A model generated the notes under the pieces. That model searched no databases. It saw only the letters and a program-made list of their open reading frames with translations, and was not told the DNA's origin. This document shows, one piece after another, positions 44,901 through 55,120 of a stretch of DNA of 64,000 nt. The position numbers and the translations under genes are program-made. How positions within the stretch are numbered: position 1 is the first letter of the stretch; each line of letters begins with the position of its first letter. Location of the stretch: assembly GCA_033439295.1 (NCBI GenBank), contig JAVTLE010000005.1, positions 186,001-250,000 on the forward strand, read 5' to 3'. The DNA comes from Deuterostichococcus epilithicus. Lineage: Eukaryota > Chlorophyta > Trebouxiophyceae > Prasiolales > Stichococcaceae.

Positions 44901-46919
44901 CGCTCGCGAGGGAACCTACGAGTGTATGTCGCTGACAAACTTCGACTGCGTGCTGTGCAGTTCCTGCCCTTCAAGGAGGGCGGCGGCCTGCATGAGAATT
45001 CGCTGGAGTCGTGGCACATGATTACGCACGACTCGGTGCGCTACGGTCTCGATTGTGCTTTCGAAACTACAGCCCCTCCATTGACGCATGATCATCAACG
45101 ACGTTGTCAGCTTATATCCGATCCTGCGGGAGACTGACGGTCCACGGCGCCTGTGGATTTGTTGTCAAGCCGACGCAGGCATTCATCGCTCATCCTAAAT
45201 CATGTGAACAACGCTTGATGTGAGGGAGTTGCACTTTGCCTTATGGATGAAGCGGGTCGCATGTTGAAGTGCAGACGCTAGCATGGGTCACACTGGCGTC
45301 GGTGGTGGTGCAACCTTGTGTGGTCGGTTTCTGGGTTTCTTGCTAACAACTATATGCATCTCTACATGTTGACGTGTCATGCACCGTCGTGCATCAGACG
45401 CTGGCATGGGTGACCCTGGCGTCAGTGGTAGTGTACCTGGCCTACAACACCGCCGGCATGTATGGTGAGCGCAAGGGACGCCTCTCTTAGCCATCTCTTG
45501 CTGGTCCTGCACTCTTGAGTGCCAGCAGTCCACTTGCTGGTGCGGACATCAGCTGCCATGGCGGATAGCTGCTGATATGATGAGGGTGCCTGCGCAGTCA
45601 CGGAGGAGCTGGGCGCAGTTACCCGCACGGTGCGTTGCTTCTATTGGCCGAGATATGTGCATCGCAAGGGTTTCATCGTATGGGTTTTATCTCGGGCTGG
45701 CGCCCGTGCGAGCCAGTGTCTCTCTGCTGCTGACAAGGGGTGGCTAGCAGTGCTGCCGGAAGCTGGGCAGCAATGTGCATGTTCGAACTTCTTGGCAGCG
45801 GAGCTTCATTGCTGTAGCTGTGCCTGAGCCACAGCCTGACTCCAGAACTTTCGGTCTTCCAGGTGCTGGAGACAATGCGCACGCTGTTTGTGTGGATTGG
45901 CGGCCTGGCGCTGTACTACTCCAGCGGGACCGGCAAGATCGGCGAGCAGTGGACCAAGTACTCGTGGTTCCAGGTGCGAGGGTAGCGTAGACATTGCTGT
46001 TGAGTTGCGGTCTCCTGTTGTCCGGGGGCCGTGCAGTGCATGAGCCGGCTGGAGGTGGTACCAGCCAGAGGGCTGCCTGCAACCCGTGGCAGCGCTGTGG
46101 AAGCGGGAGTTGAGCGGCGGTCCAGTGCAGTCTAGTGGCACTGTCTCTCAGCGCTGCGTCAGCGACGGTCGTTGCCCGAGTCCAGTTTGAGGACCGTGGG
46201 CAGGCCGGAGGCCATGCCACACGCCTCGATGGAGCCGCGTCTGCAGGCCACTGCGGCAGAAAGAGGCGGCGCTGAGCCCGTCGAGCCTGGTGCTGCGCAG
46301 GCGATTGGCTTTGCGATTTTGGCCGTCGGCACCATCGTGTACGGCCGGGGAGACGACCTGGAGGCGACTCGGCAGGTGCGCCGGTACCCGGCAGCCCCTT
46401 ACAGCGGGAGGCACCGTGCACCGGTCCCACAGCAGGGTCTTTGGTCTGAAGTTGCCACGAGCTGCACTGTGTGAAACGCATGCCTGCAGTGGGCTCGTAG
46501 CCGAGGGCTGCATCCATCGATGCTGAACTTGCTGAGCTGAAGTTCTGCTGTTTGCCGACGATGGGGGATGCCGAGGACTGTCCTCCGCCGCCGCTCGGCC
46601 CTGAGCTGGACCCTGCTCAACTGAGAACTAATGCAACACGCAGGGAGTTTTAGGACCAGCATGATGCCCTGCAGACACTCGCGGATGGCGAATGCTAGGC
46701 GCCGCCGCCGCTGGGTCCCGAGCTAAAACCGGCCGAGCAGAATCGTGCTACAGCAGCGAGATATGCTGACATGGTTATGGTGCCTCGCAGACGACTGCGG
46801 ACGGGGAGGATTACGCGCCGCCGCCGCTGCTGACGCGCACTCTCACACGCCGCCCCATGTGGAAGGCGACGCACTCCATCCTCGCCACCGTGCACGCCAA
46901 GAAGTTCATCCGGCAGTGA
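41944..46919 (+). CDS. SLC35F6: SLC35F6-like multi-pass transporter (drug/metabolite transporter superfamily)
   Basis: Fifteen exons: 41944-42022, 42225-42308, 42438-42517, 42750-42869, 43175-43228, 43416-43543, 43771-43861, 44157-44207, 44493-44627, 44961-45035, 45398-45464, 45598-45629, 45863-45973, 46301-46375, 46791-46919; every junction keeps phase, 436 residues. Helices visible in order: VGGLVVFGTVSSLLAKI, FRNILLLSIPMGFDL, VATILLSVGLLSTSASVSQM, GMVFSALFAVWFLKR, WGIAAALGGMGLVGAS, MAIGMILIAASQ, VGVEGLFGSIVLFGAILPIA, LAWVTLASVVVYLAYNTAG, LFVWIGGLALYYSS, AIGFAILAVGTIVY. YELHAPG, VTEELGAVTRT and VEGLFG match animal SLC35F6, a lysosomal/mitochondrial DMT-fold protein of unsettled substrate. 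The hydrophilic insert at 42750-42869 is Ala-rich and variable. Introns before 45398 and 46791 contain ghost exon copies. Confidence 0.87.
45275..45312 (+). pseudogene. Ghost copy of a transporter helix exon
   Basis: After tgcag the intron reads TLAWVTLASVVV, identical in protein to the first twelve residues of the real exon at 45398, with several silent base changes. Similarity ends abruptly at GTGCAACC. The copy lies 123 nt upstream of the real exon. Confidence 0.9.
46561..46735 (+). pseudogene. Two ghost copies of the last transporter exon
   Basis: The real last exon (46791) begins TTADGEDYAPPPLLTR. A copy at about 46564-46610 reads DAEDCPPPPLGPEL and another at about 46683-46735, after gcag, reads ADGEC-stop-APPPLGPEL. 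The two ghosts resemble each other (PPPLGPEL) more than the real exon, so one was probably copied from the other. Confidence 0.75.
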
Positions 46920-47381
46920 GTTGCTCCTCTTTTCCTGCCCACAAAATGGCACCGCTCGAACCAATGTCCTGGCCAGGCGGCTGAACCGTTTAGGCTGTGC
47001 TCTCCGATGCAGCTGCCGCCTTGCTCTTCGTGACAAGAGAGTGCCAGGCGATGGGATTGTTGCAGCCTTGGACCATGCCTCAATGTCGGGCTTGTGCACA
47101 CACAGTGTCAAGTTCCCTGCAGTCAGTGTGGGCACAGCTTGACGAGCACACGACTGTCGAAGTCAAGTCATGGTATGGGCCTGCAAGGGTGACCCCAGAC
47201 CCTTTTCTACTGTGCAGCCTGCAAGAAGAGGTGGAGAACAGTCACCACGGCGACGCGGAGGACGGCAATGCCGGTCGCAACCGCACCAGAAACGGCGATG
47301 CTACCAGCAGCTAGGGAGCAACACGTGTCTGCGTTGGCGGCAGCGGCAGCCTGTGCCTGTGGAGGCAGTGCCGCCGTCCAA

Positions 47382-47394
<13 letters not shown>

Positions 47395-47427
<33 letters not shown>
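47395..47427. repeat. (CAG)11 microsatellite
   Basis: Eleven uninterrupted CAG units in the 3' flank of the SLC35F6-like gene, with imperfect CAA/CAG triplets before and after. Confidence 0.95.
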
Positions 47428-47428
<1 letters not shown>

Positions 47429-47874
47429 GTAGCAGCAGAGGAACAATTCAGCAGAGTCTATCCTTCAAATCGGCCCTGGATTTTTGCAGCATCATTCCGG
47501 CTGCTGGGCGATACTCTTGCCGCCATAACCCTTGCATCTGTCGACTAGACGTACGGCAGCACTGCGACAGCACATGCTGTGCTGTACAAACTGAATGAAA
47601 TAATACGCTTGTAGGAGGAAAAAGGAATGAGGATATGTAGGTAGAACAGCGCTTTTAGTTCTTTAGTGCAGAACGTTCAGCAGTCATGCTCAGAACTGAA
47701 AACTGGAATGTTGTCCTATTGACCCTAGTGAAGACAAGGCAAACGGTTTCAACTGCTGTCCTCTTGGTTGGTACGATGACCACCCCCGGCACTGCTTCAT
47801 CATCACAGCCTGATGGAGGGAGGGTGGCGGTGAGTCTATCTATATGTTCGTTGTCAATTGACCACGCACATCTT

Positions 47875-47916
47875 CGATATTGGCACCCTCGTGTTGTCAC
47901 GAGGGTGCCAATATCG
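47875..47916. repeat. Perfect 19-bp inverted repeat with 4-nt loop
   Basis: CGATATTGGCACCCTCGTG (47875-47893), loop TTGT, then its exact reverse complement (47898-47916). A near-perfect cruciform/hairpin in an A+T-richer spacer between convergent genes. It has no flanking target duplication that I can see and no poly-U tract. Confidence 0.97.
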
Positions 47917-48044
47917 TATCGTGGAGTTGACATCGTGTTAGCTTGTATGACACTGAGGTAGAGACTCCGCATAAGGTTACGAGTTTGTGGCGCCTGCACC
48001 AATCTGCCTGCTACCTATGCATGCCAGCCTGATTATTGCGACGT

Positions 48045-48049
48045 TTACA
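48045..48049 (-). terminator. TGTAA poly(A) signal of phytocyanin A
   Basis: TTACA on the plus strand, so TGTAA on the coding strand, 330 nt past the stop of the minus-strand phytocyanin-like gene. Confidence 0.4.
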
Positions 48050-48378
48050 ACCGTTGACCAAGAACAACGCCAACGGCCTATGCGTGCTCTGTCGTAGTCT
48101 ACCGTTGACGAATGCCATCGACTGAACCCGCCCCATGCTTCCTGGTCCTGCTCCTGCTTAGCGGTGCCAGCCGCCAGAGCGGTGCCAGCACGTCATCATC
48201 AACTGCAGCCAGAGACCCGCCCCTCGTCACATACTGCTGCCCGAGCGCATTGGACAGAGTTGGGCACTAGTAATACAACCAGAGCCCCAGGTGGCATCGA
48301 TAAGGGGTGGCTTGCAGGCCCTGCAGATTGGTGCGCACACTGCCCAGCGGGCTCAGCCACTGCTGCTCACCGTCACCG

Positions 48379-50358
48379 TCAGAAGCCCATGCCGGCCAGC
48401 AGGCCGCGCAGCATCTTGCGGCCGTTGCCGGCCGAGCTGAAGGACATTCCCCGAGCGGTCGCAGTCTGTGGGTTGGGGCCCGATGCGCCAGCGGCAGAGC
48501 CCGGGCTGGTGGAGGTGGATGTTTGGCCTGGGGGACCCAAGGCGGCAGCCTGTAGTAATATAATGCAGCACCATGGATGCTCTAAAATTGCGTGCGGGTT
48601 TCTGGTGGGATGGCGCAGGTTCGTTTGTGCCGCCTCATGCTGCCGCTTGCACGCTGGTGCTGGGCAAGAGCAGGTATCGCAATTTTGCGTGAACCGTTTT
48701 GGCATCCTGTGCAGGTAGGCAGGCTGCCAAGCAGGCAACTGGCAAGGGCAGCCGCTGGATATGCCAAGGAAGACTGCTCAGCAAGACAAACAAGCGGAAG
48801 CAAGCCATTCCGACAGGGGAACATGCGGGGAGGAGCCCGAGTAACAGAGAGGCACACCATGGAACCGGGGCCAGTGCTCGTCTGCGGTCCAGGCGCGGGC
48901 GGCGGCGGCGGCGCCTTGCCAGGTGCGGTCGTGGTGACGGTCTTGGCAGGCGCCGCGGGCACGCCGATGGGGCAGACAGTGCCAGAGCCTGGCGGGACCT
49001 GGACGCGGAACAGGAGACCTGCGGCGTCGGGCACAGAATTCTTTGAAACGGAAGCTGTCGCAGCTGAGAGGAACTTACATTTCCAACGCATGTGGCTGGT
49101 ACATCGTCAGCTTTGAGGGCACCACTGCCACACCGGTTGTTGCGCATAGGTGGAGCTCTGGCAGGATTCCTAGGCACAGCAGTCCTAGCTGGTGAACATC
49201 CAGTGCAATGACGGCCCCTTAGTTGGAGAGTTAGTGTGCCGGCGGTCCATGAGGGAATAAACAATGGTTGAACAGCAGCAGCTGTCGAGCGAGCAATGAT
49301 CCAGCATTGCTCCCACGCACCGCCGGCGCAGTTGGAGCCGACCGGAGATGTAAAGTAGAAGGTGCCTGGCGTGGGCAGATACAGCGACTTGACACCGCTG
49401 GAGCCCTGCGTCGTCGGCAGCAGCTGGCGCGCTGTGGTGGAGTTGGCAAAGTTTGCTGGACAGGTTGCAGTTGACAGCTGCCACACGCCGCTCAGACCCT
49501 GTGGCAGCGGATAGAATCACATCCTCAGGAGGCGAGAATCAAACTATTGTTCAATGTCGGACAGACAGGCAGGAAGTCCGGTTTGCAATGCCATGGTTCT
49601 CCAAATCATCAGCAGATCGCATGTCATTGGCGCCTTTCCTTTGGGCTCTGGCAAAGGCCGAGCTCGCTCGGGGACGCCAAAACAGCGTTGCAGATCGTAA
49701 GCCGGTCCTGTGCAGATGACCGGCAGGGCAACATCAGGATTCGGAGATGCGGGATCAGGATGGGGACGCACGCTCCACTGAAAGTTGAGGGAGCCGCCAC
49801 AGCAGATGATGACGTTGGGGAAGTGGTTGCCGGTGTCGAAGGGAGACACGCTGACTGCCGACTGGCACTGGCCCGCCAGGCTTGCCGCAGGCTGCGTGCC
49901 TGCCGCTGCCTGCGTCGCAAAAGCGGATACCATCATCCCCAGCAGACCCGAAGTGCCACGCAGCATCACAATGCTGGATCCACCTCGCAGCCAGCCTGCT
50001 GGCGCCAAGTCTGCCGTCTTACTCTCGACCAGACTCGAGAAGCCCAACCCATGCAGGCAGCACCGTAATGCTGATCATGCAGCAGTTGCATGCAACGAAA
50101 GATAGCAATACTGTGGGGTCTTGTTGTGCGTGATCCTATCGAGCTACAGCATCAACGAATGAGGAATTTTATGGCGTATCTTTGCCCCGCCTTGCGACAT
50201 TCTCAGCACGATGCAGCATGAAGCTTCGCTGCAGGACTCACGACTGCACCGCCGGCCCTGGCTGCCGCTGCTGCTTGAGCTGAGACGGTCTGGACGGCCA
50301 CCGCTAGCATGCAGGCGGCCAGAGCACAAATGACGGCTTGTCGTCGCTGGTTCCCCAT
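48379..50358 (-). CDS. Secreted phytocyanin-like protein A
   Basis: Exons: 50242-50358, 49772-49909, 49321-49498, 48858-49018, 48379-48549; phases agree, 254 residues. The signal peptide is ICALAACMLAVAVQTVSAQ. The cupredoxin-like core runs VIICCGGSLNFQWS, GVWQLSTATCPANF, LPTPGTFYFTSPVGSNCAGG, LLFRVQVP, followed by a Pro/Thr/Ser-rich linker and RGMSFSSAGNGRKMLRG at the end. The order matches phytocyanins (L.F.W; HxV..y..C; G.yYF.C...HC..GM...V). Here the first His is Ser (LSGVWQ), the ligand Cys is Ser (FTS), the second His is Asn (SNC) and the axial Met is Leu, while the two disulfide cysteines remain. So it should not bind copper in the usual way; extracellular or wall role, function unknown. 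Three paralogues follow on the other strand. Confidence 0.75.
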
Positions 50359-50920
50359 GGTTCTCAGCCAACAGCTGACAGGTTGTCAACGCAGACGACC
50401 TCACGCCGCAGAAGTGCTGCAGGACACGGTCCGTGGTATGTTCTATGCGTGAATGAATTGTGGTCTCATTGATGAACTCCCCCCGGAATTCAATGCAAAC
50501 CAGCTATCGATGATGCTGCCAGTTGGCCACAGCATCGATGAGGCTATCTCCTTGGAGCCTAGTCGGCCTGGCACGTGGCCACTTGACAGACCCGAGCAGC
50601 TGCACCCGTCGAAAGCTCGGATTTTCCTGGCGGATTATCCGGTGGGGGCCGTGCCCCGACATGCAGCGGCGTGCAGCATCGTCGTCCGAGTGCAGGCTGC
50701 AGCGACGGGATTGCGATTGATGACACGTGTGATGGAAGTCACGCACAGTTCTTGACCGTCCCATTGCAGCGCCTGGACAGCGTGCGCCACTTCTGAGCAC
50801 AATCAGCAAACGAATGTTGTCCTTTCAATTGTTGTTGCCAGCTGGCCGCCTCTAGCAGGTTCGGCAGCTCAACGGACGGCGTGAGCGGTACCCTCCGACC
50901 TCGGTGGACTTTCGACGATA
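50359..50920. other. Divergent spacer between phytocyanin A and B
   Basis: 562 nt between divergent start codons of two paralogues, likely sharing promoter elements. The 100-codon plus frame at 50453 has no domain signal. Confidence 0.4.
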
Positions 50921-52289
50921 ATGGATCAAGTGGCGCGCCTCGCTCTTCTCGTCTTCGTAGGCTGGCTGATCGCTCTTCCTGATGCAGCATCAGCACAGGC
51001 CTTCGCTGCGGCCGGAGCCGTCGCCGGCGCCCTGGTGAGTGGTGTATGCAGAGACCGCGTTGAATGGTTAACGTGCTGTCTGTGACACATGCTGGTGCAC
51101 AGCTATAAGCATTGGTACCCAGTCCAGTCCTCATGGAGGTCATCCAATTCCCCTGCAGGCAGCAGCAGGCTTTCCAGTTGCGGTGCCAGCGCCGGCGGGG
51201 TGCGTCTTCACGGCGACGCGGTCGCCCTGGGGCCAGCCGGCGCTGCTGTTCGGCGAGCCAGCCGGCCTGCTGACGCCGGAGCGCACCGCCTACTCTGACA
51301 TCACCCTGTGCTGCGCTGGCACCTTGGACTTCAGCTGGACGGTCCATCCATTGTCAGCTGTACTCGATCGATGCTGTCTGTCATGGGGCGCAGAAACTGC
51401 AAACTTACCCTGACCCAGCCTAGCTACTGAAGACGTGTGTCTGTTGTGGGCGGGATGCATGCAGCAGCAGATGCTGCCAGAGTACACAATCTCAGCAAGA
51501 CAGCTAGCTTCTTAGACAGATTCTCAGCTTCACAGGCACGAGGCACCCGCGCTTTGATATTGCTACGCAGCAACCGCACGGCATCTGGCAGCTGGCGTCC
51601 CCCGTGTGCCCAGCAGCATTCGTCAGCAACCCCGCCGCCGGGCAGGCGCCGCTGCAGGCGATCACGCCGAATGGCACCTGCACTCTGACCTTCCCGCAGC
51701 TTGGCACGGTGTGTGTTTTGGGGTGTTGACGGCAGCAATCCGCCTGATGGCCTCCTCAGGCGACGCCTGGTGCCTGCTTGCGTCCAATCTTGCAGTGGTG
51801 GTTGACACAAGAGTGGGTCGTGCAGCATTATGCACCTTTCCGTCCTACTGTTGCAACTTCAGCGATTGGCCAGCAAGCTCATTTGGGCGCCAAGGTTTCA
51901 GTGTGCTCCGTCGGCGTGATATCAAGCAGGCTGACGTTCTGTGGTGGGTGCTCTGCAGTACTTCCTGACTTCGCAGTACGCGAACGACTGCACGACAGGT
52001 GGGCTGGCGCATTCCTCAATGCAGCATGCTACGTTGTCTGAACCTTGTATCGTATCTGTCAGTAGTAGCGCCAAACAAATTCACGAGCATTTCTCACGCT
52101 TAGCTGTATCTACACTGCTATCCAAGATTCACATGTGTTTATGCATGCGCAGGCATGCTGTTCCAGGTCACTGTTGTTGGCACCTGTCCTGCCGCGCCTG
52201 GCTCGCAGGCCGCAGCATCTTGGTCCCCCGTCGGCACCTCTACATCCACAGCCCCTGGCGCAGCCGCCGCAGCCTCAGGACCTCCCTGA
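50921..52289 (+). CDS. Secreted phytocyanin-like protein B
   Basis: Exons: 50921-51034, 51159-51341, 51571-51708, 51959-51998, 52153-52289; all in phase, 203 residues. The signal peptide is LALLVFVGWLIALPDAASAQ. Core: YSDITLCCAGTLDFSWT, QPHGIWQLASPVCPAAF, CTLTFPQLGT, YFLTSQYANDCTTG, MLFQVTVVGTCP, then a Ser/Thr/Ala/Pro-rich tail ending SGPP. The first copper-type His is present (HGIWQ), but the Cys ligand is Ser (LTS) and the second His is Asp (NDC). Compared with A and D, an extra intron splits LGT from YFLTS. The same split is found in C, so B and C form one sub-pair by tandem duplication. The tail is shorter than in A and D, which have an additional last exon. Confidence 0.78.
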
Positions 52290-53012
52290 ACCTCGTTCAC
52301 AGCTTCGTCCCCTGGCCAGTCCTACAGCCAGTCTGGCGGCCGTCGCCGCCGGCGGCTGCAGGCACCGGGGACCGTCGTGTAGCGAGGCGGTCTGCGCAGC
52401 GAGTGCTCGAACGAGAACATGCAACAATGCCGCCGCTGAGTCTTCATGGTTGTCCGAAACGACTTCGTGATGAATGGATACGATATGCATGCTGCGATCA
52501 AGTGATGGATCATCATTGATGTATGCAAAGCAGACCCCAGACGACTTGATGCATACACAAGCAACGGCGCTGCTGGCGGCAAGTTGCGGCCGGAGGACTT
52601 CCACTTTTCTCGCAGCAGTTTCCGGATCGACACTTCATGGTATACTACGGTGTTGTACAGTCGATCAACCACAGCTGACCAACAGCTTGCATTTGTTGCG
52701 ACAATACCGCCGCCAAAAAGTTTTATGGCGGGCTGTAGTCCAAGGCCGTCCTTGATTCAACTATGGTTCAGCGAGGAATCAGTAGCCGGTCATCCTCGTC
52801 GATGTCGCACTCAACAGTGGTTGCTGTTCTTACGTTGCTTCGACAGCTGCTCAAAAGAGCCGCAATGAAGACGCAGGGCCTGGTGACGATCTGACGACGA
52901 TCCCGTGCTGGAGGTGCCACCTTGCGAGTCCCACCTTGCCACGCTGCCAGTCCGACAGCCTTCGCAGGGCTGGTGCGGCGCTCGCGTGACTGTTGGTTCC
53001 GAAGCCGCCGTC
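52290..53012. other. Spacer between phytocyanin B and C
   Basis: About 720 nt of 3' and 5' flank between two tandem paralogues. Short frames only. The part 52420-52700 is less GC-rich. Nothing else recognised. Confidence 0.4.
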
Positions 53013-54568
53013 ATGGCTGCCAGGTTCGTCAGATCCTGTGGCCTGTTGCTCGTAATTACCTTGTGCTGCTCGGCTGTCAGGCCTGCAGACGCGCAGGCTG
53101 CAGCACCAGGGGCCAACAGCACCATCAACTCGGTGAGCTTGATCTGCAGCTGCAGTCTTGCCGGGCCACGATCCTTGACATTGCATCATGTGCGCTACTG
53201 CCAGCTAGCCCATTATTGGCTCATTCTGCTCACCATCAAGTGTCGGCAAAGCCATCGCCATCCCCCTGTGAGCCGGCATGCATCCACTTTGTGATTGATG
53301 CATGAAATCAGTGCGCTGCGCCGTGGGCGCACAGCCAGATCCTGCTGATGCACGCCAGCTGGCTTTATCCTGACCCTCTTGCGCACTTGTGTGTGCAGAC
53401 TTGTGACACCGATGTGTCACGCACGCCCTGGGGCATTCCCGAATTACTGTTCGGCGTGCCAGTGGGGCTGCTGACGCCCGACAACAGCACATACTCCGAT
53501 GTAATCCTGTGCTGCGGCGGCACCTTGGAGTTCCGCTGGTCGGTGAGCAACACTGCTTGTGCCAGAATGCGGCGCTGGAGCAGAAAACATCAATCCGGAG
53601 TGTTGTGCACCCTTCATCCTGTCTTCTAGTAGTGCTGGCTTCTGCTGCTGCATGGAGTTCATCTTCGCAGCAACTGGCGACACGGTGACAAGCGAGACGC
53701 ATCGTTGCCGCCGCAGCGACCGCACGGCATCTGGCAGCTCCGCGCGGGCGCCTGCCCCGCCAGCTTCACAGACAACCCAATGGCCGGCTCCAAGCAGCTG
53801 GTTGCCGTCACCAGCAGCGGCTCTGCGACGCTGCGCTTCCCCCGCCCCGGCGTGGTAAGATGCCCATCCCTTTCACGAATTATTTTGACAGGGTTTTTTC
53901 GGATTGCAGCAGCCGTGGCGGACTCTTCGTCGCTGCTGTTGCAGAAACTGCTGCAGAAGTCGTGGCCCTCGCAACAGCATGATGATGGTCTTTGCACTGA
54001 AAGCAGTAGTACCAAGCCAGCAACAGAGCCTTTGAATGGACTCAAGTGTTCCCTGATGATTTGCAGTACTACATCACGTCGCAGTACGAAAGTGACTGCA
54101 CCCGAGGTGCGACAGCAGCTGGGCTGCACGGCCTGCCAACAGGCTGCTAAACAGGCCGCTTGCATGTGCTACCCCTGTATGTGCGCAGTTGCATGGCCGC
54201 TTGCAGTGCGCTTGTCTCATCATGGCATGCATCGACATCCGGATGACAACACGGACTGCAGCCCGACCGCCCCCGTGACCGTAGGCATGCTGTTCCGCAT
54301 CAACATACCCACTGGAGAGGCTGGTCAGTGCACCAACGGCACCAGCGGCTCGGGTGCGCAGAAGTCTGCAGTGCACGAATGAGTCGTTGTTTGCGATCAA
54401 ATGCTCACATTCAGACTCCAGCAAGGTGTCGAGCCCTGCTATATATACAGCAGGTGTGGCTGAGGTGCTATCGCATGCGACACCCCTGGCATGGTGATGC
54501 ATGTAGGCAGCGGCGGCAGCGGCGTCGCCTCCATCATGCAGTCCGACTCGGGTGCTTCTGGCAGCTGA
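53013..54568 (+). CDS. Secreted phytocyanin-like protein C
   Basis: Exons: 53013-53132, 53399-53542, 53717-53854, 54067-54106, 54285-54353, 54507-54568; all in phase, 190 residues. The signal peptide is CGLLLVITLCCSAVRPADAQ. Core: YSDVILCCGGTLEFRWS, RPHGIWQLRAGACPASF, ATLRFPRPGV, YYITSQYESDCTRG, MLFRINIP; the tail is Gly/Ser-rich (GSGGSGVASIMQSDSGASGS). The intron layout equals that of B except for one more short tail exon. The His of HGIWQ is kept; ligand Cys to Ser (ITS) and His to Asp (SDC) as in the other copies. Two cysteines that would form the conserved phytocyanin disulfide are present. Function unknown. Confidence 0.76.
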
Positions 54569-55120
54569 CGACAGCTGCAGCATGACACGACAGATCTTCT
54601 GCGCCATGAGTGCAGACCCATGAAGAAATCTTTTAACGCTGCAATACCTGTTCCTGCGGAGCTCATAACAGGCTCATCAGCAGCGTTGATAAAGGCGTCA
54701 CATGCACACTCCGACAGTGGGTAGCTGCGTTCGTTAGTACTATTCAGCAGCTAAAACCGGCATCCCAACACAGCTCTGCACACAGTAGTTCCTAACACAT
54801 CGTAAGCGCGCGGATCGTTAACGCAAGTAATGTTGCTGAAGTATTGGACAAAACAGCTGGCAAGTTACACGTGTGATGACTGCACGCGTGTACCAGAGAT
54901 GGGCCCTAAAGATGCACCCAACGGCCTTCTCTGGCGCAAACCGGCACAGCAATCGGCCAGGTGTACAGCCAGTTGTGCACTTCAATCAGCTAGGCAGTTG
55001 ACCGCCGCACAAATTCGTAGCGGGAAACATTGTGCAGTATCACGCCATCGGTCTCAGCAGCCTCGTCAGAGTTTGAACCACTTTCAACAGGCCCGTAATC
55101 TTGATTGTGGAAAGGCGTCG
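54569..55120. other. Spacer between phytocyanin C and D
   Basis: About 550 nt of flank between tandem paralogues, relatively A+T-rich near 54700-54830. No supported frame; nothing else recognised. Confidence 0.4.

Larger units (their letters stand above)
46920..48378. other. Spacer between convergent transporter and phytocyanin A genes
   Basis: 3' flanks of two convergent genes. It holds a CAG run (47395-47427), a perfect 19-bp hairpin (47875-47916) and a TGTAA on the minus strand (48045-48049). From about 47580 on it is clearly richer in A+T. No supported gene. Confidence 0.5.

Noticed and set aside
42723-45137. Two 339-codon open frames on the plus strand
   Set aside because: They are read-through of introns joined to true exons of the SLC35F6-like gene; the spliced model explains the conserved parts.
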